From positions 1 through 64,000 of the forward strand of contig CAZDQL010000003.1 of assembly GCA_964507325.1 (NCBI GenBank): a DNA stretch of 64,000 bases, written 5' to 3'. Within the stretch, counting starts at the first letter, position 1. Each line of letters begins with the position of its first letter. The notes below the pieces were generated by a model. That model did not search any database. It saw only the letters and a list, made by a program, of their open reading frames with translations, and was not told where the DNA came from. The translations under genes were made by a program, and so were the position numbers. Below, piece after piece: positions 53,699 to 62,703 of this stretch. The DNA is from CAZDQL01 sp964507325. Lineage in GTDB: Bacteria; Planctomycetota; UBA1135; GCA-002686595.

Positions 53699-55375
53699 TC
53701 ACGGACAGAACGTCACCTCGAGGCCATCCGCGAAGTTGTACCCGGCGCTGCCGAAGCCAGGGTCGCGGTACCAGAAGGAATAGCGCCACAGGTCGCCCGC
53801 CTCGACCGTGAGGCTCCCGGGCAGGCTGTCCAAGTCCAGCGCCATCTCCGCGATGCCGAGGTCGTCGATCTGGAGCGCCGGGAAGCGCGTCAGGCTCCCG
53901 CCCACGCACAGGATTCCGTCACCCACCGGCGTGGTCGCCGGGTCGGGGCCGGTGTAGAAGAGCCCGAACTGGTTCGGCGGGCAGCCCGTCGAGACCAGGG
54001 TCAAGTCGTTGGCCGCCACACTGATCGACCCCGCGTAGGTCATCAGGGCCCCCGCGCCGACCGAGTTCGGAGAGGTCTGGCAGTAGCTGACGGGATCCTC
54101 GCAGACCTGGTAGCGGCGGATCTTGAAGACGTGGTTCTGCTGCGAGTTCGGCAACGTGTTGACGTGCTCCCAGACCAGCTCCCCGGCATCGGTCACCTCG
54201 AAGAACCAGCCCTGGGCTCCGCTGCAGACCAGCGTGTTGCCGTTGGGCAGCCTCTCCGCGCCCGAGATGTTCTGGGAGTAGAAGGTCGAGGGCACCGGCG
54301 CCGTGTAGACCCAGACCGGGGAGGCGGGCTCGTAGTCCGAGCCGGGAACGAGCGTGTAGTGTCCCTGCGCGTCGACGGGCGGCACGATCTGGTCGACCGA
54401 GGAGTAGGACCCTCCAGGCCGGTTCTTCCCGTTGTTGAAGATCAGGATGTTCCCCTCACCTGGACGACCGGGCTCGATCCACTGAGCGTCGTGCTGAGCG
54501 AACAGCTGCTGATCGCTCGCCGTCCCGGCGCCGTATGCTTCGGGATTGCCCCAGCGGTAGAGGATGTCGCCCCCCATCCCGCTGTTCCCCCCCGTGTGCC
54601 CGGCCGCCTCCTGCGTGGTGGTGCTGTGGTCGATCACCCAGATCTCGTCCTGGGCGTGGCTGGAGAGCAGGATCTGATCGAGCTCCGGGTTGTAGTCGAT
54701 CGAGTTCAGGTGGTTCCAGTCGCCCTTCTGGGCGACCTTCGGCGGGTAGTTGAGGTCGACCCGCTGCGGGTGATCCGCGACGACGCCGTAGTTGGCCTTG
54801 GTCGGATCGTAGTCCTGGATCAGGTGATCCCACACGTGCCACTCCCAGACGATGTTGCCGGTCGTGGGACCTGTGGGCTCGACCTCGATGACGTGGTCGG
54901 GAGCGAACACCTGTCCCTGGATGTACGCGGGGTTCCTCCCCGCGGCGATCGCTTCGGCGCGAGTCAGATACTCCCAGGCGATCATCAGCAGGTTGCCGTT
55001 CGGCAGCACCTCGACGTCGTGGTGACTCAGGTAGCTCGAGCTGGAGTAGCGGAAGTCCCAGACGACGTCACCGTCCCAGTCGACCTCCTGGACTCCCCCC
55101 CCGGAGCCCCCGACGGTCCCGTCGGTGTGGATGGTGCGCAGCAGGTTCCCGTTCTCCAGCCAGTAGACCGCGTTGCCGGGCGTGTAGCTCCCCGCCCAGG
55201 AATGCACCACGACGCCGTCCAGGTCGATCAGGTAGGTGGTCGTGGAGGCGAGAGGCTGGAAGAGAGTGAGGCCGTCGAAGGGCTCCCCGCTTCGGTCCCC
55301 CGCGGAGCCGAGACCGATCGAGGCCAGAGGTACGCAGAGGAGCAGAGCGCTCGGTAGAAGGCGTTGTTTGTCCAT
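53699..55375 (-). CDS. Arylsulfotransferase-like exported protein with a shared C-terminal domain
   Basis: 558 residues from ATG 55375, with a signal peptide (LPSALLLCVPLASIGLGSAG). The body matches the bacterial arylsulfotransferase (ASST) propeller: GLTLFQPLASTTTYLIDLDG, VHSWAGSYTPGNAVYWLENG, SSYLSHHDVEVLPNGN and GDWNHLNSIDYNPELDQ. His-containing motifs are present, but I cannot confirm the catalytic histidine. The last ~125 residues (YCQTSPNSVGAGALMTY through YNFADGLEVTFCP) are a separate domain also found at the end of the spondin-domain protein at 44161-45201. ASST enzymes move sulfate between phenols; the substrate here is unknown. Confidence 0.85.
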   Translation of the reverse strand: MDKQRLLPSALLLCVPLASIGLGSAGDRSGEPFDGLTLFQPLASTTTYLIDLDGVVVHSWAGSYTPGNAVYWLENGNLLRTIHTDGTVGGSGGGVQEVDWDGDVVWDFRYSSSSYLSHHDVEVLPNGNLLMIAWEYLTRAEAIAAGRNPAYIQGQVFAPDHVIEVEPTGPTTGNIVWEWHVWDHLIQDYDPTKANYGVVADHPQRVDLNYPPKVAQKGDWNHLNSIDYNPELDQILLSSHAQDEIWVIDHSTTTQEAAGHTGGNSGMGGDILYRWGNPEAYGAGTASDQQLFAQHDAQWIEPGRPGEGNILIFNNGKNRPGGSYSSVDQIVPPVDAQGHYTLVPGSDYEPASPVWVYTAPVPSTFYSQNISGAERLPNGNTLVCSGAQGWFFEVTDAGELVWEHVNTLPNSQQNHVFKIRRYQVCEDPVSYCQTSPNSVGAGALMTYAGSISVAANDLTLVSTGCPPNQFGLFYTGPDPATTPVGDGILCVGGSLTRFPALQIDDLGIAEMALDLDSLPGSLTVEAGDLWRYSFWYRDPGFGSAGYNFADGLEVTFCP

Positions 55376-55888
55376 TGGGAGTCGAGTCGGCGTGGGTCCT
55401 TCGAGGTGGTGAGTCACCACCGAATTGAACGGGGGGACCCTGTGCGTGGTTCCGGCGAAGACGCGCTCTTCACGCGAGGTCACCACGTATAGCCGAGCGA
55501 AGCCGTTCTAATCGGATTCTAATCTTGCCGCCGCGGAGGTCGCGGGACAGGGGGAGGAGTGGCGCGCCACCCCGACCTGCCGGCTGAGTTGGCGGAGGAT
55601 TGTGTCTGCGGGAGACCCGGCGCGGCTCGAGCGTCGTTCATCATCGAGAACGACCGCCGCTGGGCCCGGCTGGGCATCGTCGGCGAGTGATTCGAGCGCC
55701 CGTGCTCGTGCGTCGAGACCCCAGGTGAGAGAGGGTGCGCCTGTTGCGTACAAGTGCGTATTGCGCGACCATTGACCCTGGATCACTTTCCCCTCACTTG
55801 GCCAACGTCGACCGCCTGTTTGCCACCGTGTGGAGCCCGGACGGTCGGTCTCATCATGTGAGAACAACCGAACCATCTGGTAGCAGTC
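55376..55888. other. Divergent intergenic region
   Basis: 513 bp between two divergent genes, presumably holding both promoters. Minus- and plus-strand frames inside it (for example one ending ASFIIENDRRWARLGIVGE at about 55690) lack starts and I do not support them. No clear promoter, repeat or hairpin seen. Confidence 0.4.
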
Positions 55889-57637
55889 ATGGCGGCTCAT
55901 GCGGATCCCGACCGTACGGTCTTCGATGCGGGGACCTTTGACGCGAATCACCCGTACACGGTCCTGGGGACCGGTGCACTGGGAGGCAAGGCGGAGAGCC
56001 TCTCGTTATTGAGGAGCAAGGTGCTGCCCGAGTTCGACTCCTCGGCGTTCCCGGGCTTCGAGGTCTACGTCCCGAACCTGGTCGTGCTGACGACGGAGTT
56101 GTGCGACAGCTTCGTGGCCGAGAACGGTCTTCTCGAGCGAGCCATGTCGGCCACGTCCGACAAGGAGATCGCCGCCGCCTTCCTGGAGGCCGAGTTCCCG
56201 GCAGGCCACGCCACCGACCTGCAGGCCCTGAGCGAGGGGCTGAGCGCGCCCCTGGCGATCCGCTCCTCCAGCACACTCGAGCAGGAGCTGGGAGGTCTCT
56301 GCGCCGGCGTCTACGCGACGAAGCTGATTCCGAACAACGAGGAGGAGCCGGATGACCGATTCCTGCACTTCTGCCAGGCGATCAAGCTCGTCTACGCCTC
56401 GGCCTTCTTCGCCCATGCCAGGGACCACGCCACGCGCCTGGGACGCTCTCCCAGCTCGAATCAGCTGGCGGTGATCGTGCAGGAACTCGTCGGTCAGCAG
56501 TTCGGCGGGCGCTTCTATCCCACGGTCTCGGGATCGGCCAGCTCCTACAACTACTACCCGGTGGGCGGGTCGCAGCCTCAAGAGGGATCGGTCAGCCTCG
56601 CCTTGGGGTTGGGCAAGACGATCGTGGATGGTGGCCGTTGCTGGGTGTACTGCCCGGCGGTGCCTCACCGACCGCCTCCGTTCCTCAACACCAAGGGTCT
56701 GCTCAAGAACTCCCAGATTCGATTCTGGGCAGTCGATCTGGAGGCGCCGGTGCTCGAGAGCCCCAGTCGGGAGGAGGAATTCCTCGCCCGCTGTGACCTG
56801 GAAGAAGCTCAAGCGCATGGCTCGCTCTTCCACATCGCCTCCACCTACGACGCGCAATCGGACCGTCTGACTCCGGGGACCGGGGGTGGAGGGCCGAAGG
56901 TCTTGAACTTCGCTCCGCTGCTGGGCTCCACGGATCTGCCCTGGAATGACCTGCTGCAGCGACTCCTGGAGCTCACCGAGCAGGCGTTCGGGACTTCCGT
57001 CGAGATCGAGTTCGCGTTGACCCTGGATCCGGATGGACAGGTGCCGGCCCGCCTGGGACTCGTCCAGGCCCGACCCACCGCAGTCTCCGATGAGCAGGTC
57101 GATCTGGCGGAGTCCGAGCTCGAGGCTCCGGGCCTCCTCCTCGCCTCCCGCGCCGCGATGGGCAACGGCACCATCGACGGGATTCGCGACGTGGTCTTCG
57201 TGAAGCCGAAGGAGATCAACCCCGTCCACACCCGCCTCATGGCGGCCGAGGTCGGGCAATTCGATCGGGCGTTGCGCAATGCGGAGCGCCCCTACCTGTT
57301 GATCGGCGTCGGGAGGTGGGGGACCCAGGACCCGTGGTTGGGCATCCCGGTGACCTGGGACCAGATCAGTGGCGCGAGGGTCATCGTGGAGACCACGCTG
57401 CCGCAGATGAGCCCCGAGCCCAGCCAGGGCGCGCACTTCTTCCAGAGCATGGTCGCCCACGGCGTGATGTTCATGTCCACGCGGCACGAGGAGCAGCCCG
57501 GTATCGACTGGGAATGGCTGGACCGGCAGGAGACGGCTGCGGAGGGTCACTACGTCAAGCACGTGCGCACCGCCGGTCCGCTCGCCGTCGCGGTGGATGG
57601 ACGGACGGGCATGGGAGTGGTGAAGCGGGAGGAGTGA
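55889..57637 (+). CDS. PEP/pyruvate-binding (PPDK N-terminal-like) domain protein
   Basis: 582 residues. The N-terminal part has the nucleotide-binding features of PEP synthase and pyruvate phosphate dikinase: TGALGGKAESLSLL, then APLAIRSSSTLEQELGGLCAG and SLALGLGKTIVDGG, and later RLGLVQARP. It lacks the swivelling His domain and the PEP-utilising barrel, so it cannot do the full dikinase reaction alone. The C-terminal ~170 residues (RPYLLIGVGRWGTQDPWLG, VAHGVMFMSTRHEEQPG) are typical of stand-alone members. Probably a phosphotransferase or nucleotide-dependent regulator; function unproven. Confidence 0.85.
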   Translation: MAAHADPDRTVFDAGTFDANHPYTVLGTGALGGKAESLSLLRSKVLPEFDSSAFPGFEVYVPNLVVLTTELCDSFVAENGLLERAMSATSDKEIAAAFLEAEFPAGHATDLQALSEGLSAPLAIRSSSTLEQELGGLCAGVYATKLIPNNEEEPDDRFLHFCQAIKLVYASAFFAHARDHATRLGRSPSSNQLAVIVQELVGQQFGGRFYPTVSGSASSYNYYPVGGSQPQEGSVSLALGLGKTIVDGGRCWVYCPAVPHRPPPFLNTKGLLKNSQIRFWAVDLEAPVLESPSREEEFLARCDLEEAQAHGSLFHIASTYDAQSDRLTPGTGGGGPKVLNFAPLLGSTDLPWNDLLQRLLELTEQAFGTSVEIEFALTLDPDGQVPARLGLVQARPTAVSDEQVDLAESELEAPGLLLASRAAMGNGTIDGIRDVVFVKPKEINPVHTRLMAAEVGQFDRALRNAERPYLLIGVGRWGTQDPWLGIPVTWDQISGARVIVETTLPQMSPEPSQGAHFFQSMVAHGVMFMSTRHEEQPGIDWEWLDRQETAAEGHYVKHVRTAGPLAVAVDGRTGMGVVKREE

Positions 57638-57703
57638 CGCTGGATCGCAGGCGGATCGTCCGTCGCGCGTGACGAGGCGCTGGAGGCCCCTCCGGACCGT
57701 CCC

Positions 57704-57709
57704 TAGGAT
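57704..57709 (+). promoter_or_regulatory. Candidate -10 element upstream of 57736
   Basis: TAGGAT lies 26 bases before ATG 57736, leaving a short leader that contains the GGGAGG ribosome binding site at 57725-57730. Confidence 0.3.
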
Positions 57710-57735
57710 GGCGGGCGGCCGCGCGGGAGGCTGTG

Positions 57736-58467
57736 ATGACGAACGAGCGAGGCAGATTGCAGGCGCTTGGCGTGCTGGCGCTGACCGTGCTCTGCGGCCT
57801 CGGATCCCTCGCCCTCTTCGCGCTCTTCCTCTGGGAGCCCTTCGAGCTGGTGGACCTGGGGCTGGACGGGGCAGCGCTCCTCGGGTGGGACGCCGCGCTG
57901 TGCCTGGTGTTCTGCGTCCAGCACAGCGCCATGATCCGACGCTCCTTCCGCCGACGGGTGGCGCGCCTCGTTCCCGAGCACTACCAGGGCGCGCTCTACA
58001 CCGTCGCCTCGGCGCTGGTGCTGACGGTCCTGGTCGTCCTCTGGCAGGAGTCGCCGCAGGTGCTGGTCGGGATCGACGGGTTCGGCCGCGCCCTGGTGCG
58101 AGCGGCCTTCATCCTCGGCATCCTCGGCGGGCTCTGGGGTGCGCTGGCGTTGCGCTCGGACCTGCTCGGTATCGAGGCCATCCTGGTCCGCATGCGCTGG
58201 TCCGCCCCCCGGGAGACCCCCTTCGCGATCCTGGGCCCCTACCGCCTGGTACGCCATCCGCTCTACCTGTTCACCCTGGTGGTGATCTGGGCCGCTCCAG
58301 AGCTGAGCGCCGATCGGCTCCTGCTGGACGTGCTCCTCACCGTCTGGATGGTGGTGGGCGCGATTCTCGAAGAGCGCGATCTGGTGGCCGACTTCGGCGA
58401 GGAGTACCGGGAGTACCAGCGCCGGGTTCCCATGCTGATCCCATGGCGCCTGGGGCGGCTCAACTAG
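57736..58467 (+). CDS. ICMT/MddA-like membrane methyltransferase
   Basis: 243 residues from ATG 57736, preceded by GGGAGG; GTG 57733 is an adjacent alternative. About five to six transmembrane helices. The C-terminal catalytic motifs of the isoprenylcysteine carboxyl methyltransferase fold are present: GPYRLVRHPLYL and EERDLVADFGEEYREYQRRVP. The size and motifs fit the methanethiol S-methyltransferase (MddA)/NnrU-like subgroup, which uses SAM at the inner membrane. The exact acceptor is not inferable. Confidence 0.82.
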   Translation: MTNERGRLQALGVLALTVLCGLGSLALFALFLWEPFELVDLGLDGAALLGWDAALCLVFCVQHSAMIRRSFRRRVARLVPEHYQGALYTVASALVLTVLVVLWQESPQVLVGIDGFGRALVRAAFILGILGGLWGALALRSDLLGIEAILVRMRWSAPRETPFAILGPYRLVRHPLYLFTLVVIWAAPELSADRLLLDVLLTVWMVVGAILEERDLVADFGEEYREYQRRVPMLIPWRLGRLN

Positions 58468-58552
58468 ACGGCTGCTCACCCCATCGGGCGCTTGGGTGGC
58501 GTTTTGTCGTCCAGCCCCGGAGCAGTCATGCCGAACTACCAGAGGACGTCCC

Positions 58553-59269
58553 ATGCCCATCGAACCCTCCAGCTCCCTGATCGCCCTCGCCGCGGTGACC
58601 GGGGTGGTCCACACCCTGGCGGGTCCCGACCACTACCTGCCCTTCGTCGTTCTGGCCCGTGCGCGCTCCTGGTCGGTTGCGAAGACCGCCCTCGTGACCG
58701 TGCTCTGCGGGCTGGGGCACGTGCTCGGCTCGGTCCTGCTCGGGGCGATCGGCATCGCCGTCGGGGTGGCGATCTTCCGGTTGGAGGGGGTCGAGTCGGC
58801 CCGCGGGGACCTCGCCGCCTGGGCGATGATCGCCTTCGGCCTGGCCTACGCGGTGTGGGGCTGGCGGCGCAGAGCCCATGGCAAGCAGCACGAGCACGTC
58901 CACCGGCACGCCGACCAAACCGTCCACTGCCACACCCACACTCACCACGCCGACCACGCGCACGTCCACGAGAGCGACGCACCCGGTCGTTCGGTCACGC
59001 CCTGGATCCTGTTCACCATCTTCGTCTTCGGGCCCTGCGAAGTCCTCATTCCCCAGCTGATGGTCCCGGCGGCGGCGGGGAACACGGGGCTCCTGATCGC
59101 GGTGGTGAGCGTCTTCGGCCTGGCCACGATCGGCACCATGCTCGCTGCGGTGCTCGCCTTGACGCTGGGCTTGAGGCGCTTGAAGCTCAGCTGGTTGCAG
59201 CGCAACACGCACGCCGTCGCCGGAGCGACGATCACCGCGTGCGGCGCGCTGATCCTGATCGGGCTCTGA
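58553..59269 (+). CDS. Integral-membrane metal permease-like protein with a histidine-rich loop
   Basis: 238 residues from ATG 58553. About six transmembrane helices. The first carries HTLAGPDHYLPFV, related to the histidine/aspartate metal signature of nickel/cobalt transporters and the UreH/SulP-like accessory family. Between helices 3 and 4 a cytoplasmic or periplasmic loop contains about 14 histidines in 28 residues (58891-58974), as in metal efflux and uptake proteins. FGPCEVLIPQLM follows. Nickel, cobalt or zinc transport is inferred; direction is not known. It converges on the O-methyltransferase gene. Confidence 0.8.
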   Translation: MPIEPSSSLIALAAVTGVVHTLAGPDHYLPFVVLARARSWSVAKTALVTVLCGLGHVLGSVLLGAIGIAVGVAIFRLEGVESARGDLAAWAMIAFGLAYAVWGWRRRAHGKQHEHVHRHADQTVHCHTHTHHADHAHVHESDAPGRSVTPWILFTIFVFGPCEVLIPQLMVPAAAGNTGLLIAVVSVFGLATIGTMLAAVLALTLGLRRLKLSWLQRNTHAVAGATITACGALILIGL

Positions 59270-59283
59270 ACCGCGGAGTACCT

Positions 59284-60279
59284 CTACTCCCGCTTGCGCG
59301 CCCCGATGACCGCGTTCATCAGGGGATCGGTGCGCTGGAGCTGGATCTCCGCAAAGGCGGCGCTCTCGAGGTCCTCGCGGTACTCCTCGAAGGTGTAGGT
59401 GTTCCCGCCCTCCGTCGCGACGAGCATGTTCACTGCGAAGAGCGCCCCGAACCCCGGGGAGGTGCGAGAGGGGTCGAGGACCACGTCCCGCAGGAGCACC
59501 TGCCCTCCCGGCGGTAGGGCGGCGTGGATCGCCTCGAAGAGCCTCCGGTTCTGCATGCGGGAGTTCTGGTGGGCGATGGCGCTCAGCCAGACGAGATCCG
59601 CCCCGCTCGGCAGGGGACCGGACTCGAAGTCACCCGCCACCAGCTCCACGCGGTTGAGGACGCCGCCTCGCTCGAGCCCTTCCCGAGCCCAGGGAATGAC
59701 GTGGGGGAGATCGAACAGGATCGCCCGGGCACCGGGATGTCGCCGGAGCAGCTCGATGGTCCACGTTCCCGGACCAGCGCCGATGTCGAGGACGCAGGAG
59801 AACTCCAGAGGGCCGAGGCTCTCGAACACGGTCGCGACCATCGGAGCCGAGACGTTGTCCATCGCTTCGATGAACGCCTGCGCGTCCGCGTCTGCTCCCT
59901 GGACGCTGGCGATCCTCTCCGCGGGGCGTCCGGTGCGCACCACCGCGGCCAACTGCGCCCAGCGGCGCAGGCAGGAGCCGTGATGGCGGGCCATGGCCAG
60001 AACGCTCCCCTGGCCCGATTGTCCCAGGAGCCCGGCGACGCGGGGGGCCCGGTCGTAGCGTTCGCCGTGCTTCACCAGGAGCCCGAGCGAGACCAGGGCG
60101 TCGAGCAGGATCCTCGTGGCCCGCAGATCCCCCTCGATCGCCTCCGCGGTCTCTTCGGCGCTGCGAGGTCGGTCGAGAGCCTCGAACACTCCCAGGTCCA
60201 CCGCGGCACTCAGCACGCACGCCGGCCGGTACTCTCCGGCCAGCTCCAGGACCGACTCGGCCGTCCACTGCTCCACCAT
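59284..60279 (-). CDS. SAM-dependent O-methyltransferase (family 2, HIOMT-like)
   Basis: 331 residues from ATG 60279, with a purine-rich GGAGGCGAAGGA site upstream and a TATCTT box (~60303-60308, complement). A winged-helix dimerisation domain (AVDLGVFEALDRPRSAEETA) comes first, then the Rossmann methyltransferase core with VLDIGAGPGTWTIELLRRHPG, AILFDLPHV and PPGGQVLLRDVVLD. This is the layout of hydroxyneurosporene/hydroxyindole O-methyltransferases. The substrate is probably a small aromatic or polyketide-like hydroxyl compound, but no biosynthetic genes are adjacent. Confidence 0.88.
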   Translation of the reverse strand: MVEQWTAESVLELAGEYRPACVLSAAVDLGVFEALDRPRSAEETAEAIEGDLRATRILLDALVSLGLLVKHGERYDRAPRVAGLLGQSGQGSVLAMARHHGSCLRRWAQLAAVVRTGRPAERIASVQGADADAQAFIEAMDNVSAPMVATVFESLGPLEFSCVLDIGAGPGTWTIELLRRHPGARAILFDLPHVIPWAREGLERGGVLNRVELVAGDFESGPLPSGADLVWLSAIAHQNSRMQNRRLFEAIHAALPPGGQVLLRDVVLDPSRTSPGFGALFAVNMLVATEGGNTYTFEEYREDLESAAFAEIQLQRTDPLMNAVIGARKRE

Positions 60280-60372
60280 CGTCCTTCGCCTCCGACCAGG
60301 AAGATACCGAGTTGGCCAGCCGCTGTGCGCGTCGAGCGAGCCCGGCGCGCTCGAGACCGGTAGCGGGCAGCC

Positions 60373-62703
60373 TCAGCCCAGCTCCGCGACGCGCCACATG
60401 ACGTCGGGATCGATGCGGGGCGTGAGGTCCCCGTACTCGGTCATGAGCGCGATCTTGCGCCGCAGGTCCGCGCCGAAGCTCGTGCCGTGGATGAAGGTCG
60501 TCTGACCCTCTTCGGCGACGGCCATGAAGACCGTCTTGCTCCCCTCCCAAAGCTGCAGCAGGTCGCGGGTGTTGTCGATCTCGAGGCGCACCATCTCGCG
60601 CAACCGCTTGCGGGAGGCGCGGCGGCGCCTCTGGTCCTTGCTCTCCAGGAAGCCGTAGACGTTCGCGATCCAGGCGGACACGTTGCGGTTGGTGACGAAC
60701 CAGCAGCGCAGGGCGCGCAGGCGGTCGAGTTGGTCGGTGAGCAGGTCGGCGGCGTGCTCGTCCCCGGCGTTCGAACGCTCGAGCGCGGCTGCGAGGACTC
60801 CGATCGCGCGCTCGAGCGGCGGGCGTGCGCTGCGGTCGATGCGCGTGACCGCCCTGCCCGCCACGGGAGGCGTCATCAGGTCGAAGAGCACGTCGCGGCG
60901 CAGGTCGAAGCGGTTGGGATTGTGGTGCGTGCTGAGGATCTGCTCCTCGTAGTAGCGGCGCTTGGACTCGGGGATCGCCTCGATGTCGGGCACCAGCGGA
61001 CGGGTCAGGATCCGGTACCACGCACACCACGAGATGTAGAGCGGGTTGGGATGGTAGGCGCGGATGGCCCGCTCGGCGTGGCGCCAGGCGCGCACGAGGT
61101 CGCGTGCCAGGCGTTCACCCGCCCATCCGCGGGCGATCTCCGTCACCGTCTCATCGATGTCGATCCTCGGGTCGAATTGGAAGCGCCGGAAGACCTCCTG
61201 ATTCAGATTCCAGCGCACGGCCGAGGGGGGGGCGAGACCGCCGGTGTGCGCCAGGTACTCCGCTCCTGCCGCGTGCATGTCGCGCAGCTTTTCGAAGGTC
61301 AACCACGGAGCCGGGACGGCGAGCAGGGGCTCGAAGTTGTTGACCGGCCCGTGCGCGTACATGACGTGCGTGCGGCAATCGGTCTTCTTCAGGCGGCGGA
61401 TCTCGCTCTTCTCCCGGGCGGCGAAGCGGTTGTTGTAGATCGTGAACGGCCCGACCGAGCAGTCCTCGTAGAGCGGGTGACCGTAGGGTGATTCCCAGCC
61501 GCGATCGAAGAGGCTGGCGACCTCCACGTCGACGCCATCTCCGAGCCCGCCCATCACCGCCTCGCGCTCCGGCACGAACGGCTCCAGGCGGGTCGCCACG
61601 CGAAAGCCCGGATTGATCTCCGCTCCGCTCGACTGGAGCATTCGCAGGAACTCCACCACGTTGCGCGCCGCGCCGCGGGTGAAGACGTCCTCGTCGGACC
61701 ACTCGCGCACGAGGTAGGCGCTGCCGTTGGCCCCCACGTAGAGGGAGCGCGTGAACTCGAAGCCGGCGCCGCTGTCGTTGCTCCAGACCGACATGCAGCC
61801 CAGCTCGGGGACCTCGCGCAGCAGGTTCTGGATCAGCTCCCGGTAGTGGCGGCGCACGACCGGGTGTGAGACCGCCAGATTGAAGCGCGGCTTGAAGCTG
61901 CGGAAGGGGTGGTCGACACGCGCGCCGCGCAGCTCGGGGTACTTGGCCAGGAGCCGCTCGGGAACCGAGCGGGGCTCGAAGCAGGTGATCGAGGGGATCA
62001 GCCCGTAGCGCGCCGCGAGCCGGCTATCGGCTTTCAGGCGCTCGAGGTTCCTCTTCAGGTAGCGTTTGGGATAGCAGCCGCGATTGAGGAACGAAGCGAC
62101 GAACTGGTCGAGCGCAGGCAGATAGGTGTAGAAGCGCGGATAGACCTCGCCCGGCACGCCCTCTTCGTGCCCCTCCGGTGAAGCCAGACCGTTGACCTCC
62201 AGGTGGGTGAAGCCGAGGCGCGCCATCTGCCGGGCGTACTCCGCGCGGTCCATGCCGCGCACGCTGCGCGCCGCCTGATTGAAGTACAGGTCCCAGATGG
62301 GACGCTGCCAGGCGAAGGCCGGGGTCCTGAGCGGACGGCGTGAGAGGCCTGCGACCGACTGCTCGCGGCAGTCCTCGACCAAGTGCCTGAAGAACGCGTA
62401 CAGGTGACAGGCAGCCGAAGCGCGCAGGTGCCCGCGGCCCCGGTCGTCCACGCCGAAGAAGACCCAGCGCGCGGGCGGCCTTAGCGCCTTGCCCCGCCAG
62501 CTCCGCGGCGAGCGCCCCACGGAGATCGTCAACGTCGCGGCACGCGTGGGTGTTCTGCCGCCCGCGGTGATCGTCGCCGAGCGCGCCGATTCCTCGACGA
62601 GCTCGTCGGCGATCGTCGAGCACACTTCGGGGGACCCGGAAGCCAGGTGGATGCGCTGGAGTCCGCTCAGGAACTCCGCCAAGCGGGTGTTCGCGTTCAT
62701 CAT
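60373..62703 (-). CDS. Glycoside-hydrolase-like TIM-barrel protein, family not assigned
   Basis: 776 residues. No signal peptide is evident. The N-terminal ~110 residues form a beta/alpha domain like those preceding the barrel in GH20, GH67 and GH115 proteins. The barrel region includes QMARLGFTHLEVNGLASP, GCMSVWSNDSGAGFEFTRS and YGLIPSITCFEP, with conserved acidic residues near strand ends. The C-terminal third is helical (RLREMVRLEIDNTRDLLQLWEGS). It is coupled by an ATGA overlap to the next gene upstream, so the two products likely act on the same carbohydrate. Alpha-glucuronidase-like activity is one guess only. Confidence 0.65.
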   Translation of the reverse strand: MMNANTRLAEFLSGLQRIHLASGSPEVCSTIADELVEESARSATITAGGRTPTRAATLTISVGRSPRSWRGKALRPPARWVFFGVDDRGRGHLRASAACHLYAFFRHLVEDCREQSVAGLSRRPLRTPAFAWQRPIWDLYFNQAARSVRGMDRAEYARQMARLGFTHLEVNGLASPEGHEEGVPGEVYPRFYTYLPALDQFVASFLNRGCYPKRYLKRNLERLKADSRLAARYGLIPSITCFEPRSVPERLLAKYPELRGARVDHPFRSFKPRFNLAVSHPVVRRHYRELIQNLLREVPELGCMSVWSNDSGAGFEFTRSLYVGANGSAYLVREWSDEDVFTRGAARNVVEFLRMLQSSGAEINPGFRVATRLEPFVPEREAVMGGLGDGVDVEVASLFDRGWESPYGHPLYEDCSVGPFTIYNNRFAAREKSEIRRLKKTDCRTHVMYAHGPVNNFEPLLAVPAPWLTFEKLRDMHAAGAEYLAHTGGLAPPSAVRWNLNQEVFRRFQFDPRIDIDETVTEIARGWAGERLARDLVRAWRHAERAIRAYHPNPLYISWCAWYRILTRPLVPDIEAIPESKRRYYEEQILSTHHNPNRFDLRRDVLFDLMTPPVAGRAVTRIDRSARPPLERAIGVLAAALERSNAGDEHAADLLTDQLDRLRALRCWFVTNRNVSAWIANVYGFLESKDQRRRRASRKRLREMVRLEIDNTRDLLQLWEGSKTVFMAVAEEGQTTFIHGTSFGADLRRKIALMTEYGDLTPRIDPDVMWRVAELG

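Noticed and set aside
58470..58505. Terminator hairpin (CACCC/GGGTG then GCGTTTTG) after the membrane methyltransferase gene
   Set aside because: Only five base pairs with an 11-12-base loop; too weak to list as a feature.
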